A DNA stretch of 64,000 bases from Exiguobacterium sp. J17977 (GCF_018616375.1 NZ_JAEQBB010000008.1:55644-119643); one strand, 5' to 3'; positions 43,433-53,146 are shown, counted from the first letter of the stretch. Notes: generated by a model from the letters alone, not told the origin. Program-made: numbers and translations.

Positions 43433-43461
43433 TTGCATCCTACTTCAACTGGTTGTAAGAT
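43433..43461 (+). promoter_or_regulatory. Promoter of the T-box operon
   Basis: TTGCAT (43433-43438), 17-bp spacer, TAAGAT (43456-43461). Confidence 0.6.
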
Positions 43462-43467
43462 TAGTTT

Positions 43468-43768
43468 AAATTTTCAGACTAATTGTATAGCATGCGCGGA
43501 TAGGAAGAGATAGTGACCGAGATTGTATAGAGAGCTTCTGATGCTGGAAATGAAGCGAATCTCCCACTTGAAGATGGTCCTGGAGCAGTCGACAGAACGC
43601 GGGCAATCGCTCGTCAGTAGAAGCGACCGGTATGAAGGATACCGTTAGCATTCCATGGAGTCTTGCACTCCTTGAGGTGGTTTGATGCGAGTCAGACCAT
43701 GAACGAAGGTGGTACCACGTGATCAGACATCACGTCCTGAGCAATTAGGGCGTGGTGTCTTTTTTGTG
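43468..43768 (+). ncRNA. T-box riboswitch, probable methionine specifier
   Basis: About 300 nt without a gene. Stem I with an AGAGA-type segment and a GCTGGAAA distal loop, 3' side TTGAAGATGGTC that fits a specifier loop with AUG at 43574-43576; the T-box AACGAAGGTGGTACCACG at 43702-43719 that pairs with the uncharged tRNA tail; and a terminator stem GACATCACGTCCT / AGGGCGTGGTGTC with a T-run (43727-43766). Uncharged tRNA-Met would allow read-through into the SAM hydrolase and ECF genes. Class is certain; the specifier is an inference. Confidence 0.93.
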
Positions 43769-43796
43769 GGCGCATGTCCGGAAGGAGGAGACGAAG

Positions 43797-44636
43797 ATGA
43801 CAGAAGCATTGGTGTTGCAATCTGATTTTGGTGTGAGTGATGGGGCGGTCAGTGCGATGTACGGCGTAGCCCATAGCATTAATCCTAGCATTCGTATTTT
43901 TGATTTGACGCACGACATCCCACCGTTCCACATTTGGGAAGCCTCGTATCGGCTCGTCCAAACCGTACCCTATTGGACGGGACAGACCGTATTCGTGTCG
44001 GTCGTCGACCCTGGCGTCGGATCGAACCGAAAGAGCGTCGTCGCACGCACGCATGCCAACCAATATGTCATCACCCCGGATAACGGGACGTTGACACACC
44101 TATGCCAAGCCGGATTGATTGCCGAAGTGCGTCAATTGGATGATCACAAACACCGCCTGCCGCACATGGGCGAGTCGTACACGTTCCACGGCCGAGACAT
44201 CTTCGCGTTTACCGGGGCGCGTCTCTCGAGCCACGCCATCACGTTTGAGGATGTCGGTCCGCTGCTTCCACTTGAGGAGATTGTTCTGCTCGACCGGACA
44301 CCGGCACAACGCCAAGGCGACCACACCATCGGTATCGTTGAGATTCTCGACATTCGTTTCGGAAATGTATGGACGAACATTCCCGTCTCCCTCGTCCGGG
44401 AAGCCGGCATCGACATCGGTAGCCGTGTGACTGTCACGGTCGACCATCGCGGCCGCACCATCTACGAGCAGTCTCTGCTGTTCGGCCGGTCGTTCGCCGA
44501 TGTCCCAATCGGTTCGGGTGTCGTCTATATCAACTCGCTCGATCAAGTCGCCATCGCCCTCAACCAAGGCTCATTCGCGCATGCATACGAAATCGGCATC
44601 GGTAACGACTGGCGAATTTGTCTGAAAACCAAATAA
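43797..44636 (+). CDS. SAM hydroxide adenosyltransferase (SAM hydrolase, DUF62 family)
   Basis: 279 aa from the ATG at 43797 (GGAGGAG). N-terminal catalytic domain: [73 protein letters not shown], and C-terminal barrel with [19 protein letters not shown]. The family splits SAM with water to adenosine and methionine; related enzymes make fluoro- or chloro-adenosine. With a Met-type T-box and an ECF transporter behind it, a role in methionine/SAM supply is likely. Confidence 0.93.
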   Translation: MTEALVLQSDFGVSDGAVSAMYGVAHSINPSIRIFDLTHDIPPFHIWEASYRLVQTVPYWTGQTVFVSVVDPGVGSNRKSVVARTHANQYVITPDNGTLTHLCQAGLIAEVRQLDDHKHRLPHMGESYTFHGRDIFAFTGARLSSHAITFEDVGPLLPLEEIVLLDRTPAQRQGDHTIGIVEILDIRFGNVWTNIPVSLVREAGIDIGSRVTVTVDHRGRTIYEQSLLFGRSFADVPIGSGVVYINSLDQVAIALNQGSFAHAYEIGIGNDWRICLKTK

Positions 44637-44649
44637 GGAGGAATATTTC

Positions 44650-45201
44650 ATGAACACATTTACAACGAAACAAATCGTGGCGACCGGCGTCGGCGCAGCC
44701 GTCTTTATCATCTTAAGCCGATTCGCGGCCATCCCGACCGGTGTACCGAACACATCGATTGAAACGTCTTACGCTTTTCTAGCCTTTATGGCCATCTTAT
44801 TCGGACCTGTCACGGCTGGCTTGATTGGATTGATTGGACATGCCTTAAAAGACGCAATTCTTTATGGCTCACCTTGGTGGAGCTGGGTCATCGTCTCCGG
44901 CTTCGTCGGATTCGGGATTGGACTCGTGGCGCGTCGCATCAATATCGAGGCAGGCGGCCTCACGACGAAAGGCATCTTGCTCTTTAACGCGACGCAGGCC
45001 ATCGTGCAAGCGATCGGTTGGATTTTAATCGCACCGGTCCTTGATATTTTGATTTATGCGGAGCCGGCGAACAAAGTATTCGTCCAAGGCGCGGTTGCGG
45101 CCACGTCGAACATTTTGACGGTCGGAGTGATTGGCACGTTGCTCCTCGTCGCTTATGCCAACACACGTAGTAAAGCAGGAAGTCTCAAACGAGAAGCATG
45201 A
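44650..45201 (+). CDS. ECF transporter S component (UPF0397 family)
   Basis: 183 aa, five to six helices. Strongly recalls UPF0397: [80 protein letters not shown] and a GSLKRE end. S components bind the substrate in ECF importers. The T-box suggests methionine or a precursor/derivative such as the SAM-hydrolase products, but this is not proven. AAGGAGG site, 13 bp after the hydrolase. Confidence 0.92.
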   Translation: MNTFTTKQIVATGVGAAVFIILSRFAAIPTGVPNTSIETSYAFLAFMAILFGPVTAGLIGLIGHALKDAILYGSPWWSWVIVSGFVGFGIGLVARRINIEAGGLTTKGILLFNATQAIVQAIGWILIAPVLDILIYAEPANKVFVQGAVAATSNILTVGVIGTLLLVAYANTRSKAGSLKREA

Positions 45202-45207
45202 TTAAAC

Positions 45208-45243
45208 GAGCTGCCATGATATGAATCATGGTCAGCTCCTTTT
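45208..45243 (+). terminator. Hairpin between S component and energising module
   Basis: Near-perfect stem GAGCTG-CCATGAT / ATCATGG-t-CAGCTC (45208-45220 with 45225-45238), followed by CTTTTG. A weak terminator or RNA processing site that could make more S component than ATPase/T component. Confidence 0.6.
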
Positions 45244-45259
45244 GCTTGGAGGGCTCGAC

Positions 45260-46957
45260 ATGACCATTCAGTTCAACCGTTTTTCATTTACGTATCGCAG
45301 TCAATCCGAACCGACACTGCGCGACATCAATTTGACGATCGAAGAAGGAGAGCGCGTCTTGATCGTCGGACCATCGGGATCGGGCAAGAGTACACTCGCC
45401 CAATGCATCAACGGCCTCATCCCGTTCTCCTACCCTGGGACGTGGGAAGGAGACGTGCTCATCAACGGCATCGACGCGCGGACGCTCTCCCTCTTTGACC
45501 GTTCCGCGTTGATTGGAACCGTCCTGCAAGACCCAGACACCCAATTCATCGGCTTGTCTGTCGGTGAAGATATCGCGTTCGCCTTAGAAAACAAACAAAT
45601 CGCTCGTCCTGAGATGCACGACACCGTCGAACGTGTCGCCCGTCTGACCGACGTCGCCCACCTGCTCACCCATCGACTGAACGATTTATCCGGCGGGCAA
45701 CGACAACGGGCCGCCTTAGGGGGTGTTCTCGTCGAAGATGCCAATATCTTGTTGTTTGATGAGCCACTTGCCAATCTCGACCCGCTCGCCGGAAGCGAGG
45801 CGATGGCACTGTTGGATCGCTTACAACGTGAGACGAAACGGACACTTGTCGTCGTCGAACACCGAATCGAAGATGTGTTGTCCGTCCCATTCGATCGAAT
45901 GATCGTCGTCGTCGACGGTGAGATTGTCGCCGATGGGCATCCCGACGACGTGTTGAGCGACGGTAGCCTCACCCGTGCCTTTTTACGGGAACCGCTCTAT
46001 TTGAGTGCGGCACGTTGGGCAGACATATCAATCCGGCCAGACGACAAACCGAGCCAGCCAGAAGCCTTTCTGGACCGGTTCGAGCGGCAACCGATCGTAT
46101 CAAGACTGACCACTCAGACGCTACCCGTCCCTTCTGAGGCGTCTCCTTCACTCGAACTCGATCACGTCAGCTTCCGCTATCAGACAGACGAGACCGTATT
46201 AGAAGAGGTATCGATGCGCTGTGAGATCGGTACGTTGACGACACTTGTCGGCCAAAATGGCGCCGGCAAGTCGACGCTCGCCAAAGTATTGAGCGGATAT
46301 CAACGAGTCACGAGCGGACAGATTCGTTTGAACGGGACAGACGTGACGAAACAGTCGATCGCCGAGCGGGCCACACGAATCGGGTTCGTCCTGCAAAATC
46401 CAAATCATATGATTTCGAAACAGACCGTACGCGAAGAAGTCCGGTACGGGATGCAGGCACTCGCGTTAGATGCGGACGAAGAAGAGCGCCGGCTCGAGGA
46501 GACGCTTCGACGTTGCGGGTTATATCCGTTTCGCAATTGGCCGATTCAAGCGCTGAGCTTCGGTCAGAAGAAGCGTGTGACCATCGCTTCGATTCTCGTC
46601 CGCCAACCTGACGTATTGATTCTCGACGAACCGACGGCGGGACAGGATTATCGGCATTACTCCGAGATGATGGACTTTTTAGAGCGCTTAAAACAGGACG
46701 GGATGACCTTGCTCATCATCACACACGATATGCATCTCGTTCTCGAGTATAGCGACCAAGTCTGCTTGCTTCAGGCCGGCCGGATTCGTTATGCGGGCGA
46801 GCCGTTTGCCCTCTTCGCCCAAGAGTCGTTGTTGCGTCATGCCCATCTCAAACAAACGTCCCTCTTCACCGTGGCGCAGCATCTCGACATCGAGGTCCAG
46901 CCGTTCCTTCATTCGGTGATTCAAGCCGAACGAAAGGAGCGCTCGCAATGGGAGTAG
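45260..46957 (+). CDS. ECF transporter fused ATPase (EcfA-EcfA', YkoD-like)
   Basis: 565 aa from the ATG at 45260 (GGAGGG). Two ABC domains: first with [12 protein letters not shown] (about 37-48), LSGGQRQRAALGGVL, ILLFDEPLANLDP; second with GQNGAGKSTLAKVL (about 335-348), LSFGQKKRVTIASIL, VLILDEPTAGQDYRH. Fused double ATPase as in YkoD. It energises the ECF module with the T component that overlaps its end. Confidence 0.94.
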   Translation: MTIQFNRFSFTYRSQSEPTLRDINLTIEEGERVLIVGPSGSGKSTLAQCINGLIPFSYPGTWEGDVLINGIDARTLSLFDRSALIGTVLQDPDTQFIGLSVGEDIAFALENKQIARPEMHDTVERVARLTDVAHLLTHRLNDLSGGQRQRAALGGVLVEDANILLFDEPLANLDPLAGSEAMALLDRLQRETKRTLVVVEHRIEDVLSVPFDRMIVVVDGEIVADGHPDDVLSDGSLTRAFLREPLYLSAARWADISIRPDDKPSQPEAFLDRFERQPIVSRLTTQTLPVPSEASPSLELDHVSFRYQTDETVLEEVSMRCEIGTLTTLVGQNGAGKSTLAKVLSGYQRVTSGQIRLNGTDVTKQSIAERATRIGFVLQNPNHMISKQTVREEVRYGMQALALDADEEERRLEETLRRCGLYPFRNWPIQALSFGQKKRVTIASILVRQPDVLILDEPTAGQDYRHYSEMMDFLERLKQDGMTLLIITHDMHLVLEYSDQVCLLQAGRIRYAGEPFALFAQESLLRHAHLKQTSLFTVAQHLDIEVQPFLHSVIQAERKERSQWE

Positions 46958-47772
46958 AAATGCTTGGTTATATCGAGAGACCTTCACCCGTCCATCGTCT
47001 GACAGGGACGACCAAACTCATCGGTTTTCTTTTGTGGACGACGGCAACGATGTTCACGTACGATACGCGCGTCCTGCTTCTGTTAGGGCTCGCGAGCATC
47101 GGACTGTTCCTCGTGTCTCGCATCCGGTTTCGCGAAGTCCGATTCGTTCTCGTGTTCACCGCCTTGTTCGTCCTGATTAACGCCTTTGCCGTCTATCTGT
47201 TCGAACCCGAGCAAGGTGTGGTCATATATGGGACACGTCACGTCCTGTGGGAAGGCATCGGCCGTTTCACGTTGACGGCAGAGCAACTGTTTTATTTGTT
47301 CAATCTCATCTTGAAATACAGTGTCATCGTGCCGGTCGCCGTCTTGTTTCTCGTGACGACCCATCCGACCGAGTTCGCGTCATCGTTGAATCGAATCGGC
47401 GTACCGTATAAAGTGGCGTTCGCGGTCTCGCTCGCGTTGCGTTATATTCCGGACGTCCAACAAGATTTTCGCACCATCGCGGACGCACAAGAAGCGCGCG
47501 GCGTCACCGTCACCCACGGTCCACTTTTGAAACGAGCGAAGCATAGCTTGAATATCCTGCTCCCGCTACTGTTCACGAGTCTCGAGCGAATCGAGACGGT
47601 CAGTAACGCCATGGACTTGCGTGGCTTCGGCGCCGAGCGGAAACGGACCTGGTACAATCAGCGCCCGATGACGCGTGCCGATTACTTGGCAATCGGCCTT
47701 GTCTTGTTGCTGACGATTTTCTCGTTCAGTGTGACATTTTATGATGGCAGCCGTTTTTATAATCCATTTTAA
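46948..47772 (+). CDS. ECF transporter T component (CbiQ/EcfT-like)
   Basis: 274 aa, about five to six helices and two coupling motifs: RTIADAQEARGV and SNAMDLRGFGAERKRTWY (A-R-G and RGFG), the diagnostic pair that docks to the ATPases. The start at 46948 has AAAGGAG and overlaps the ATPase stop by 10 bp. Membrane scaffold of the importer. Confidence 0.94.
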   Translation: MGVEMLGYIERPSPVHRLTGTTKLIGFLLWTTATMFTYDTRVLLLLGLASIGLFLVSRIRFREVRFVLVFTALFVLINAFAVYLFEPEQGVVIYGTRHVLWEGIGRFTLTAEQLFYLFNLILKYSVIVPVAVLFLVTTHPTEFASSLNRIGVPYKVAFAVSLALRYIPDVQQDFRTIADAQEARGVTVTHGPLLKRAKHSLNILLPLLFTSLERIETVSNAMDLRGFGAERKRTWYNQRPMTRADYLAIGLVLLLTIFSFSVTFYDGSRFYNPF

Positions 47773-47777
47773 TCGAA

Positions 47778-47818
47778 AAAGGCACGGTCGCCCTGTATCG
47801 GGAGATCCGTGCCTTCTT
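47778..47818 (+). terminator. Possible terminator after the ECF operon
   Basis: Stem AAGGCACGG / CCGTGCCTT with a long loop and weak T-run (CTTGTG). Confidence 0.5.
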
Positions 47819-47839
47819 GTGTATGCGAGGTCGCCCCGC

Positions 47840-48628
47840 TTACTTCTCATTCATTTGTTTCATCAAATCGACTTGCTCTTTCACCATCGCCTCTTTCTCA
47901 CGACGGAGCACGCCCCGATACGTGATGCGTGAAATCGATAAACTGATCTCATACAAGAAGAAGAGCGGCAGTGACACCATGAGGTGCGACGTCAAATCCG
48001 GCGGCGTGATGAACGCGGCGACGACGAACAAGGCGAAGTAGGCGTACTTCCGGATTTTTGAGAGGAAGTACGGTGTCACGACACCGATGCGCGTCAAGAA
48101 CATCGTCACGACCGGCAACTGGAACAACAATCCGAACGGGATGGTCAGTTGCAGCAAGAACGTGAAGTAGTTCGACGCCCCGATGATTTGCGTCAGACCG
48201 AGGTCTTGCCCGAGGTCCGTCGAAATATCGAGGACGAGCGGGAACAACCAATAGTAGGCGAATGCGAGACCAATCAGGAACAAGATGAAGATGATTGGGA
48301 TATACGCGAGCGTCGCTTTCCGCTCGTTCGGGTGCAGACCAGGTGCGACGAACGCCCACAGTTGATACAGTAGAAACGGACCGGACGCGACGAGCCCGAT
48401 GACGAGCGCCAAGTTCAAGTAAATCATGAGCGGGTCCGCGACCCCAAAGGCGTTCAGCTCGAGCCCTCGTTCGACGAGGTCCGCCTGCAGATAGGCGAGC
48501 ACATATTTGACACTCGGCAAAGCGATGAGAAAGAAAGCAAAGACGACAAATGCCGACAGCATCAGTCGTCTCCGCAGCTCTGTCAAGTGATCGGACAGTG
48601 CCCGTTCTTGATCAGGTTGATGATTCAT
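47840..48628 (-). CDS. tatC: Sec-independent translocase TatC
   Basis: 262 aa, six helices. Conserved N-terminus SDHLTELRRRLMLSAFVVF and LLYQLWAFVAPGLHPNERK (P-x-L-x-x-x-E), which bind the twin-arginine signal. Receptor of the Tat pathway with TatA. 2 bp behind tatA and in the same unit as rex, matching B. subtilis tatCy. Confidence 0.97.
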   Translation of the reverse strand: MNHQPDQERALSDHLTELRRRLMLSAFVVFAFFLIALPSVKYVLAYLQADLVERGLELNAFGVADPLMIYLNLALVIGLVASGPFLLYQLWAFVAPGLHPNERKATLAYIPIIFILFLIGLAFAYYWLFPLVLDISTDLGQDLGLTQIIGASNYFTFLLQLTIPFGLLFQLPVVTMFLTRIGVVTPYFLSKIRKYAYFALFVVAAFITPPDLTSHLMVSLPLFFLYEISLSISRITYRGVLRREKEAMVKEQVDLMKQMNEK

Positions 48629-48630
48629 GA

Positions 48631-48849
48631 TTACTGCTCTTTCTTCTCAAGTTCTTTCTTATCTTTCTCATCATGTTCGTTCATCATGCCGTTCGTGGCA
48701 TTTTTGAACTCTCGGAGCGTTTGACCAGCGGCGCGTCCGAATTCAGGCAATTTCTTCGGCCCGAAGATGATGAGCGCGACGATGGCGATAATGAAGATAC
48801 TTGCTCCCCCAGGAATACCGACGACGAGCAACGATGATAGTAATTCCAT
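48631..48849 (-). CDS. tatA: Twin-arginine translocase subunit TatA
   Basis: 72 aa. One helix ([14 protein letters not shown]), the [20 protein letters not shown] hinge and amphipathic helix, and a charged tail. Bifunctional TatA type as in Gram-positives. Overlaps the rex stop by 1 bp. Confidence 0.96.
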   Translation of the reverse strand: MELLSSLLVVGIPGGASIFIIAIVALIIFGPKKLPEFGRAAGQTLREFKNATNGMMNEHDEKDKKELEKKEQ

Positions 48850-49505
48850 TATTGATGGACCCCCTCAGCAGATGGATAGTGTTGCATAAAGTAAATGAGC
48901 GACTGGAGTTCGATCGACAAGTCGATGTGATGGACGCGGACCGTGTCCGGCACAGTAAGTCTGGCCGGTGTGAAGTTCAAGATGCCTTTAATACCGAAGC
49001 GGACCAAGTCGTCCGCGACCGGTTGCGCATAGGCAGACGGCACCGTGAGAATGGCGACGTCAATCTTGTTCTGTTTCATGATCTGTTCCATCTCATCGAC
49101 GTGATGAATCGGGACACCGGACATCGTCGTGCCGACTTTTGTCTCGTCTGCGTCGAACCCGACGACGATATGTGTGTTATTGTTTTTAAGGAAGTTATAG
49201 TTGACGAAAGCTGTCCCAAGATGACCAACCCCGACTAAGGCGACGTTCGTAATCTCGTCCTGATTCAGTGTCTTACGGAAAAAGTCTAACAGATACTGTA
49301 CGTTATAGCCATATCCCTTTTTCCCGAGCGCACCGAAGTACGAAAAATCGCGACGGATCGTGGCCGAATCGACCTTGACCGCCTCGCTCAGTTCAGCAGA
49401 AGAGACACGCTGTTTTCCTGATGAATGTAGGCTTTGGATAAACCGATAGTATAGTGGCAACCGTTTGGCTGTCGCTTGCGGAATCTTTGGTTCGTTTTGA
49501 CTCAA
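48849..49505 (-). CDS. rex: Redox-sensing repressor Rex
   Basis: 218 aa. The TTG at 49505 (AAAGGAGG nine bases upstream) is preferred to an in-frame start 11 codons earlier that covers the ribosome site. Winged HTH ([37 protein letters not shown]), Rossmann fold [14 protein letters not shown], and the C-terminal swap helix [13 protein letters not shown]. Represses fermentative and respiratory genes, released by NADH. Sites: at 42899 (nox) and possibly in front of itself at 49564. Confidence 0.97.
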   Translation of the reverse strand: MSQNEPKIPQATAKRLPLYYRFIQSLHSSGKQRVSSAELSEAVKVDSATIRRDFSYFGALGKKGYGYNVQYLLDFFRKTLNQDEITNVALVGVGHLGTAFVNYNFLKNNNTHIVVGFDADETKVGTTMSGVPIHHVDEMEQIMKQNKIDVAILTVPSAYAQPVADDLVRFGIKGILNFTPARLTVPDTVRVHHIDLSIELQSLIYFMQHYPSAEGVHQ

Positions 49506-49563
49506 CGGAAAGAGCCTCCTTTTTACGACGCGTTTCAAACGAATCTAATTTCATACACCTTGA

Positions 49564-49581
49564 TTGTAAACGAATTCACAT
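49564..49581. promoter_or_regulatory. Degenerate Rex site between rex and ydiF
   Basis: TTGTAAACGAATTCACAT; each half differs by one base from TTGTGA/TCACAA. It lies about 60 bp before the rex start and could serve autoregulation. Confidence 0.5.
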
Positions 49582-49654
49582 GACCACTCAATGAATATAC
49601 CTGAAATGGGGAAGAAATAAAGTATACTAAATAGAGAGAAAGGGGTTTTTTCAC

Positions 49655-51556
49655 TTGATCCTACTGCAAGTCAATAACTTATCGAAATCATTCGGCGTCG
49701 AGCCGATTTTAGAGAACGTCAAACTCGAAATTCAAGAAGGCGAACGCGTCGCCCTTGTCGGCCGCAACGGTGCCGGCAAGTCGACATTGCTCAAAGTCAT
49801 CGCCGGGGAATACAACTACGACTCGGGCGACATCATGAAGCCGAAAGATGTCACCATCGGCTATCTCGCCCAAGACTCAGGGTTAGAGTCGAACGAGACG
49901 ATGTGGAACGAAATGCTCACCGTCTTCACCGATTTAATCGAACAAGAGAAGACGCTGCGCCGTATGGAGCAAGACATGGGTTCTGAGCGCATCTTAAACG
50001 ACCCGGCCGCCTATGAGCGCCTCTTGTCGTCTTACGATGAAGAACAGCATACGTTCAAAGACCGTGGCGGCTATCAATATGAGGCGACGATCCGCTCTGT
50101 CCTTCACGGAATGCGGTTCTATCCGGACGACTTCGAACGCCGCATCGATACGCTCTCCGGCGGACAGCGGACACGTCTCGCTCTCGCCAAGATGCTGCTC
50201 CAAAGTCCAGACCTGCTCATCTTGGATGAGCCGACGAACCACTTGGACATCGAGACACTCGGCTGGCTCGAGAAGTATTTGAGCGGCTATAAAGGCGCCG
50301 TCCTCATCGTCTCCCACGACCGCTACTTCCTCGACCGCGTCGTATCGGTCGTCTATGAGCTGTCCCGCCACCGCAGCCGTCGCTTCGTCGGCAACTACAC
50401 GAAGTACCTTGAACAGAAGGCTGCCATTTACGAGCAAGAGAAGAAGCAGTTCGAGTCGCAACAAGAAGAGATCGCCAAGATGCAGGACTTCATCCAGCGT
50501 AACATCGCCCGGGCGACGACGACGAAGCGGGCCCAGAGCGTCCGCAAACGTCTCGAGAAAGTCGACCGGATGGAAGCGCCGGACGGTGATGAGCGCAGTG
50601 CCGTCCTCTCGTTCTCAATCAAACGTCAAAGCGGGAACGACGTATTGAGTGCGAGCGATCTTGCCATCGGCTATGAAGAACCGATCGCCCAACAGCTCCG
50701 CTTCCAATTGCAGCGCGGCGAATCGGTCGCCCTCGTCGGCCCGAACGGAGTCGGCAAATCAACGCTCCTGAAAGTGTTGACGAAACAACAGCCGCCCCTT
50801 ACCGGTGACATCCGCTACGGCACCGGCGTCGAAATCGGCTACTACGACCAGGAACAACAAAACTTGTCGGACGCCAACCGTGTCATCGACGAGATTTGGA
50901 ACGACTGGCCGCTCATGCGCGAACAAGAAGTGCGGAGCCTGCTTGGACAGTTCCTGTTCAGCGGTGACGACGTCATGAAACGTGTCCATGAATTGTCGGG
51001 TGGGGAACGGGCCCGCTTGACGCTCGCGAAACTAAAGCTCGAGCAACCGAACTTGCTCATCTTGGATGAGCCGACGAACCACTTGGATCTCGACTCGAAG
51101 ATGATTCTCGAGAACGCCCTCGTCGACTATCCGGGCACAATCCTATTCGTGTCGCACGACCGCTACTTCATCGACCGGCTCGCGACGCGCGTCTTAGAAA
51201 TCACGCCAAACGGCATCGACGAGTATCTCGGCGATTATTCATATTACGTCGAGAAGAAAGAAGAACTCGAAGACCTGGCCCGACTCGCCCGCGAAGAGAC
51301 GAAACAAGTCATCGTCAAGAAGCAGCGCGCCGACAAGGAACAGCAACGCGAGGAACGCCGGATGAAACAACGAATCGAAGAAATCGAGCTCACCATCGAA
51401 CAACACGAGGCGCGTCTCGAGGAAATCGAGCAGCTGTTGTGTGAACCGGACGTCTTCAACGACTTCGCCCGGGCTCAAGAACTTTCGACCGAGTCCGACG
51501 CGACGAAAGAATCAATCACGGCACTGTACGCAGAATGGGAGGAGCTCCATTCATGA
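49655..51556 (+). CDS. ydiF: ABC-F family ATPase (YdiF-like)
   Basis: 633 aa from a TTG with AAAGGGG. Two ABC domains: GRNGAGKSTLLKVI, LSGGQRTRLALAKML, LLILDEPTNHLD; and GPNGVGKSTLLKVL, LSGGERARLTLAKLK, LLILDEPTNHLD. They are joined by the P-site tRNA interaction linker (EQKAAIYEQEKKQFESQQEE region), with a C-terminal coiled coil. No membrane part, so it works on ribosomes. Position next to rex/tat matches B. subtilis ydiF. Confidence 0.95.
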   Translation: MILLQVNNLSKSFGVEPILENVKLEIQEGERVALVGRNGAGKSTLLKVIAGEYNYDSGDIMKPKDVTIGYLAQDSGLESNETMWNEMLTVFTDLIEQEKTLRRMEQDMGSERILNDPAAYERLLSSYDEEQHTFKDRGGYQYEATIRSVLHGMRFYPDDFERRIDTLSGGQRTRLALAKMLLQSPDLLILDEPTNHLDIETLGWLEKYLSGYKGAVLIVSHDRYFLDRVVSVVYELSRHRSRRFVGNYTKYLEQKAAIYEQEKKQFESQQEEIAKMQDFIQRNIARATTTKRAQSVRKRLEKVDRMEAPDGDERSAVLSFSIKRQSGNDVLSASDLAIGYEEPIAQQLRFQLQRGESVALVGPNGVGKSTLLKVLTKQQPPLTGDIRYGTGVEIGYYDQEQQNLSDANRVIDEIWNDWPLMREQEVRSLLGQFLFSGDDVMKRVHELSGGERARLTLAKLKLEQPNLLILDEPTNHLDLDSKMILENALVDYPGTILFVSHDRYFIDRLATRVLEITPNGIDEYLGDYSYYVEKKEELEDLARLAREETKQVIVKKQRADKEQQREERRMKQRIEEIELTIEQHEARLEEIEQLLCEPDVFNDFARAQELSTESDATKESITALYAEWEELHS

Positions 51557-51960
51557 TGCGATTCCGTGCGATGCGAATCGAATGGATGCACGCTTTCCTG
51601 ACCGGTCTCGCCTATATCGTGCCGACGGGGACGGAATTCGTATCCGAACTGATTCGCGGGGAGCCGACGGTCGTCCCGTCGTTCCTGTTTTATTTCTTGC
51701 CGGTCGTCATCGGCTTCATCATCCAGACGTGGAGCGGGATTGTCATCAGCTTGTTGAGCGGCCTGCTCATGAGCACGCTGTTCATCCGCCTCGTCGTCTG
51801 GCCGGTCGATGTGACCGTGCACAGCTTTTACACCCCAGGCTCGGTGTGGGGACACTTCTATCAGTCGACGCTCCTCATGTGGGTGCTCGCCTTGGTCGTC
51901 TTCATCGTGAGCCGTATTAACACATGGCATCGCGAAACATATCGGATTAAGAACCACTGA
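51553..51960 (+). CDS. Membrane protein, unknown, coupled to ydiF
   Basis: 135 aa from the ATG at 51553, overlapping the ydiF stop by 4 bp, with GGAGGAG upstream. About three to four helices (FLFYFLPVVIGFIIQTWSGI; SLLSGLLMSTLFIRLVVW; LMWVLALVVFIVSRI). No family recognised. Confidence 0.75.
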   Translation: MMRFRAMRIEWMHAFLTGLAYIVPTGTEFVSELIRGEPTVVPSFLFYFLPVVIGFIIQTWSGIVISLLSGLLMSTLFIRLVVWPVDVTVHSFYTPGSVWGHFYQSTLLMWVLALVVFIVSRINTWHRETYRIKNH

Positions 51961-51990
51961 CATCACCTGACTCATCAGGTGATGTTTTTT
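51961..51990 (+). terminator. Terminator of the ydiF unit
   Basis: Stem CATCACCTGA / TCAGGTGATG, CTCA loop, six T. Confidence 0.95.
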
Positions 51991-52102
51991 CTATAAATTT
52001 ATTTATCGATATTCTCTTATTTATTAATTTGTTTTTCGTTCGGATGCACGTTATTCTAATCTCGTGCAGCACAACAGGTTAAATTTAAAGGAGGAACTCA
52101 CA

Positions 52103-52765
52103 ATGAGTAAACACGTCTTAATGGTCGTCACGAACGCCAATGAAATGAAGGAAGGTCATGCGACAGGTCTTTGGTTATCTGAATTCGGGGAAGCATATGT
52201 CGAATTTAAAGAAGCTGGGTATACCATCACAGTCGCGAGTCCGAACGGTGGCGAAGCACCAATTGATGCACGTAGCTTAGAAGGTGAGGTACCGGAAGCG
52301 ATTCAAGCAACGGCACCGCTTCTCAAAGATACGATTGACTTGAAAACAATCACAGACTTCAGCTCGTTCGATGCCATCTTCTTGCCAGGTGGACATGGGA
52401 CGATGTTCGACCTCCCACATAGCGATGCTTTGAACCATGCGCTCCGTACGTTGTTTGAAGCAAACAAAACGGTCGCAGCAGTCTGCCACGGACCAGCTGG
52501 ACTCGTCAATGCGACACTATCGGACGGTACACCGCTCGTCAACGGAAAAACGATCGCGACGTTCACGGACGAAGAAGAGCGTGCGACGGGACTAGATGTA
52601 TACATGCCGTTCATGCTCGAAACACGTCTTCGTGAGCTCGGTGCGAACATCGTACTTGCTGACAACTTCACAGAGAACGTTCAAGTCGACGGTAACTTGG
52701 TGACAGGGCAAAACCCACAATCGACAGTCGCTGTCGCAAAAGCCGTTATCAGCACATTAAACTAA
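52103..52765 (+). CDS. DJ-1/PfpI-family protein (Hsp31/glyoxalase III-like)
   Basis: 220 aa from the ATG at 52103 (AAAGGAGG). Nucleophile elbow AAVCHGPAGLVNAT with Cys and His, Glu near the N-terminus (SEFGEAYVEF), AIFLPGGHGTMFDLP. This pattern is that of class I GATase-like proteins that detoxify methylglyoxal or repair glycated protein. Monocistronic. Confidence 0.9.
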   Translation: MSKHVLMVVTNANEMKEGHATGLWLSEFGEAYVEFKEAGYTITVASPNGGEAPIDARSLEGEVPEAIQATAPLLKDTIDLKTITDFSSFDAIFLPGGHGTMFDLPHSDALNHALRTLFEANKTVAAVCHGPAGLVNATLSDGTPLVNGKTIATFTDEEERATGLDVYMPFMLETRLRELGANIVLADNFTENVQVDGNLVTGQNPQSTVAVAKAVISTLN

Positions 52766-52802
52766 TCCATTCTTTCTCGTTGCCAATCGATGAAAGAAGA
52801 TG

Positions 52803-52829
52803 ACCCGCCTGTTCGAACAGGCGGGTTTT
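52803..52829 (+). terminator. Terminator after the DJ-1-like gene
   Basis: Perfect stem ACCCGCCTG / CAGGCGGGT, T-run. Confidence 0.9.
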
Positions 52830-52849
52830 ATGTCCTAGGAGGAACCAAA

Positions 52850-53143
52850 ATGATCATCATTTTAGCTCAGATTCAAGCGAAACCCGGTCTCGGGTCTGCG
52901 CTCGAGACACATTTACGCCAAGTCGTCGCCCCATCACGCGCCGAGGCAGGTTGCGTCTTGTATACGTTACATCGTGTCGAAGGCAATCCGGACGCGTTCG
53001 TCTTTTATGAACAGTGGGCAGACAAGGCCGCACTCGATGCACATATCGCCTCAGCCCACTATCAAACGTATCGCGAACAAGCAGCATCCCTTCTTGCTAG
53101 TCGCGATGTTCAATACTTAGAAGAAATCAAGGAGGTTGAATGA
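52850..53143 (+). CDS. Antibiotic-biosynthesis-monooxygenase (ABM) domain protein, YgiN-like
   Basis: 97 aa from the ATG at 52850 (TAGGAGG). Dimeric ferredoxin-like fold: IIILAQIQAKPGLGSALETH, SRAEAGCVLYTLHRVEGNPD, FVFYEQWADKAALDAHIAS. Similar to quinol monooxygenase YgiN. 3 bp before the alcohol dehydrogenase gene, so cotranscribed and perhaps functionally linked to aldehyde or quinone stress. Confidence 0.9.
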   Translation: MIIILAQIQAKPGLGSALETHLRQVVAPSRAEAGCVLYTLHRVEGNPDAFVFYEQWADKAALDAHIASAHYQTYREQAASLLASRDVQYLEEIKEVE

Positions 53144-53146
53144 CCA

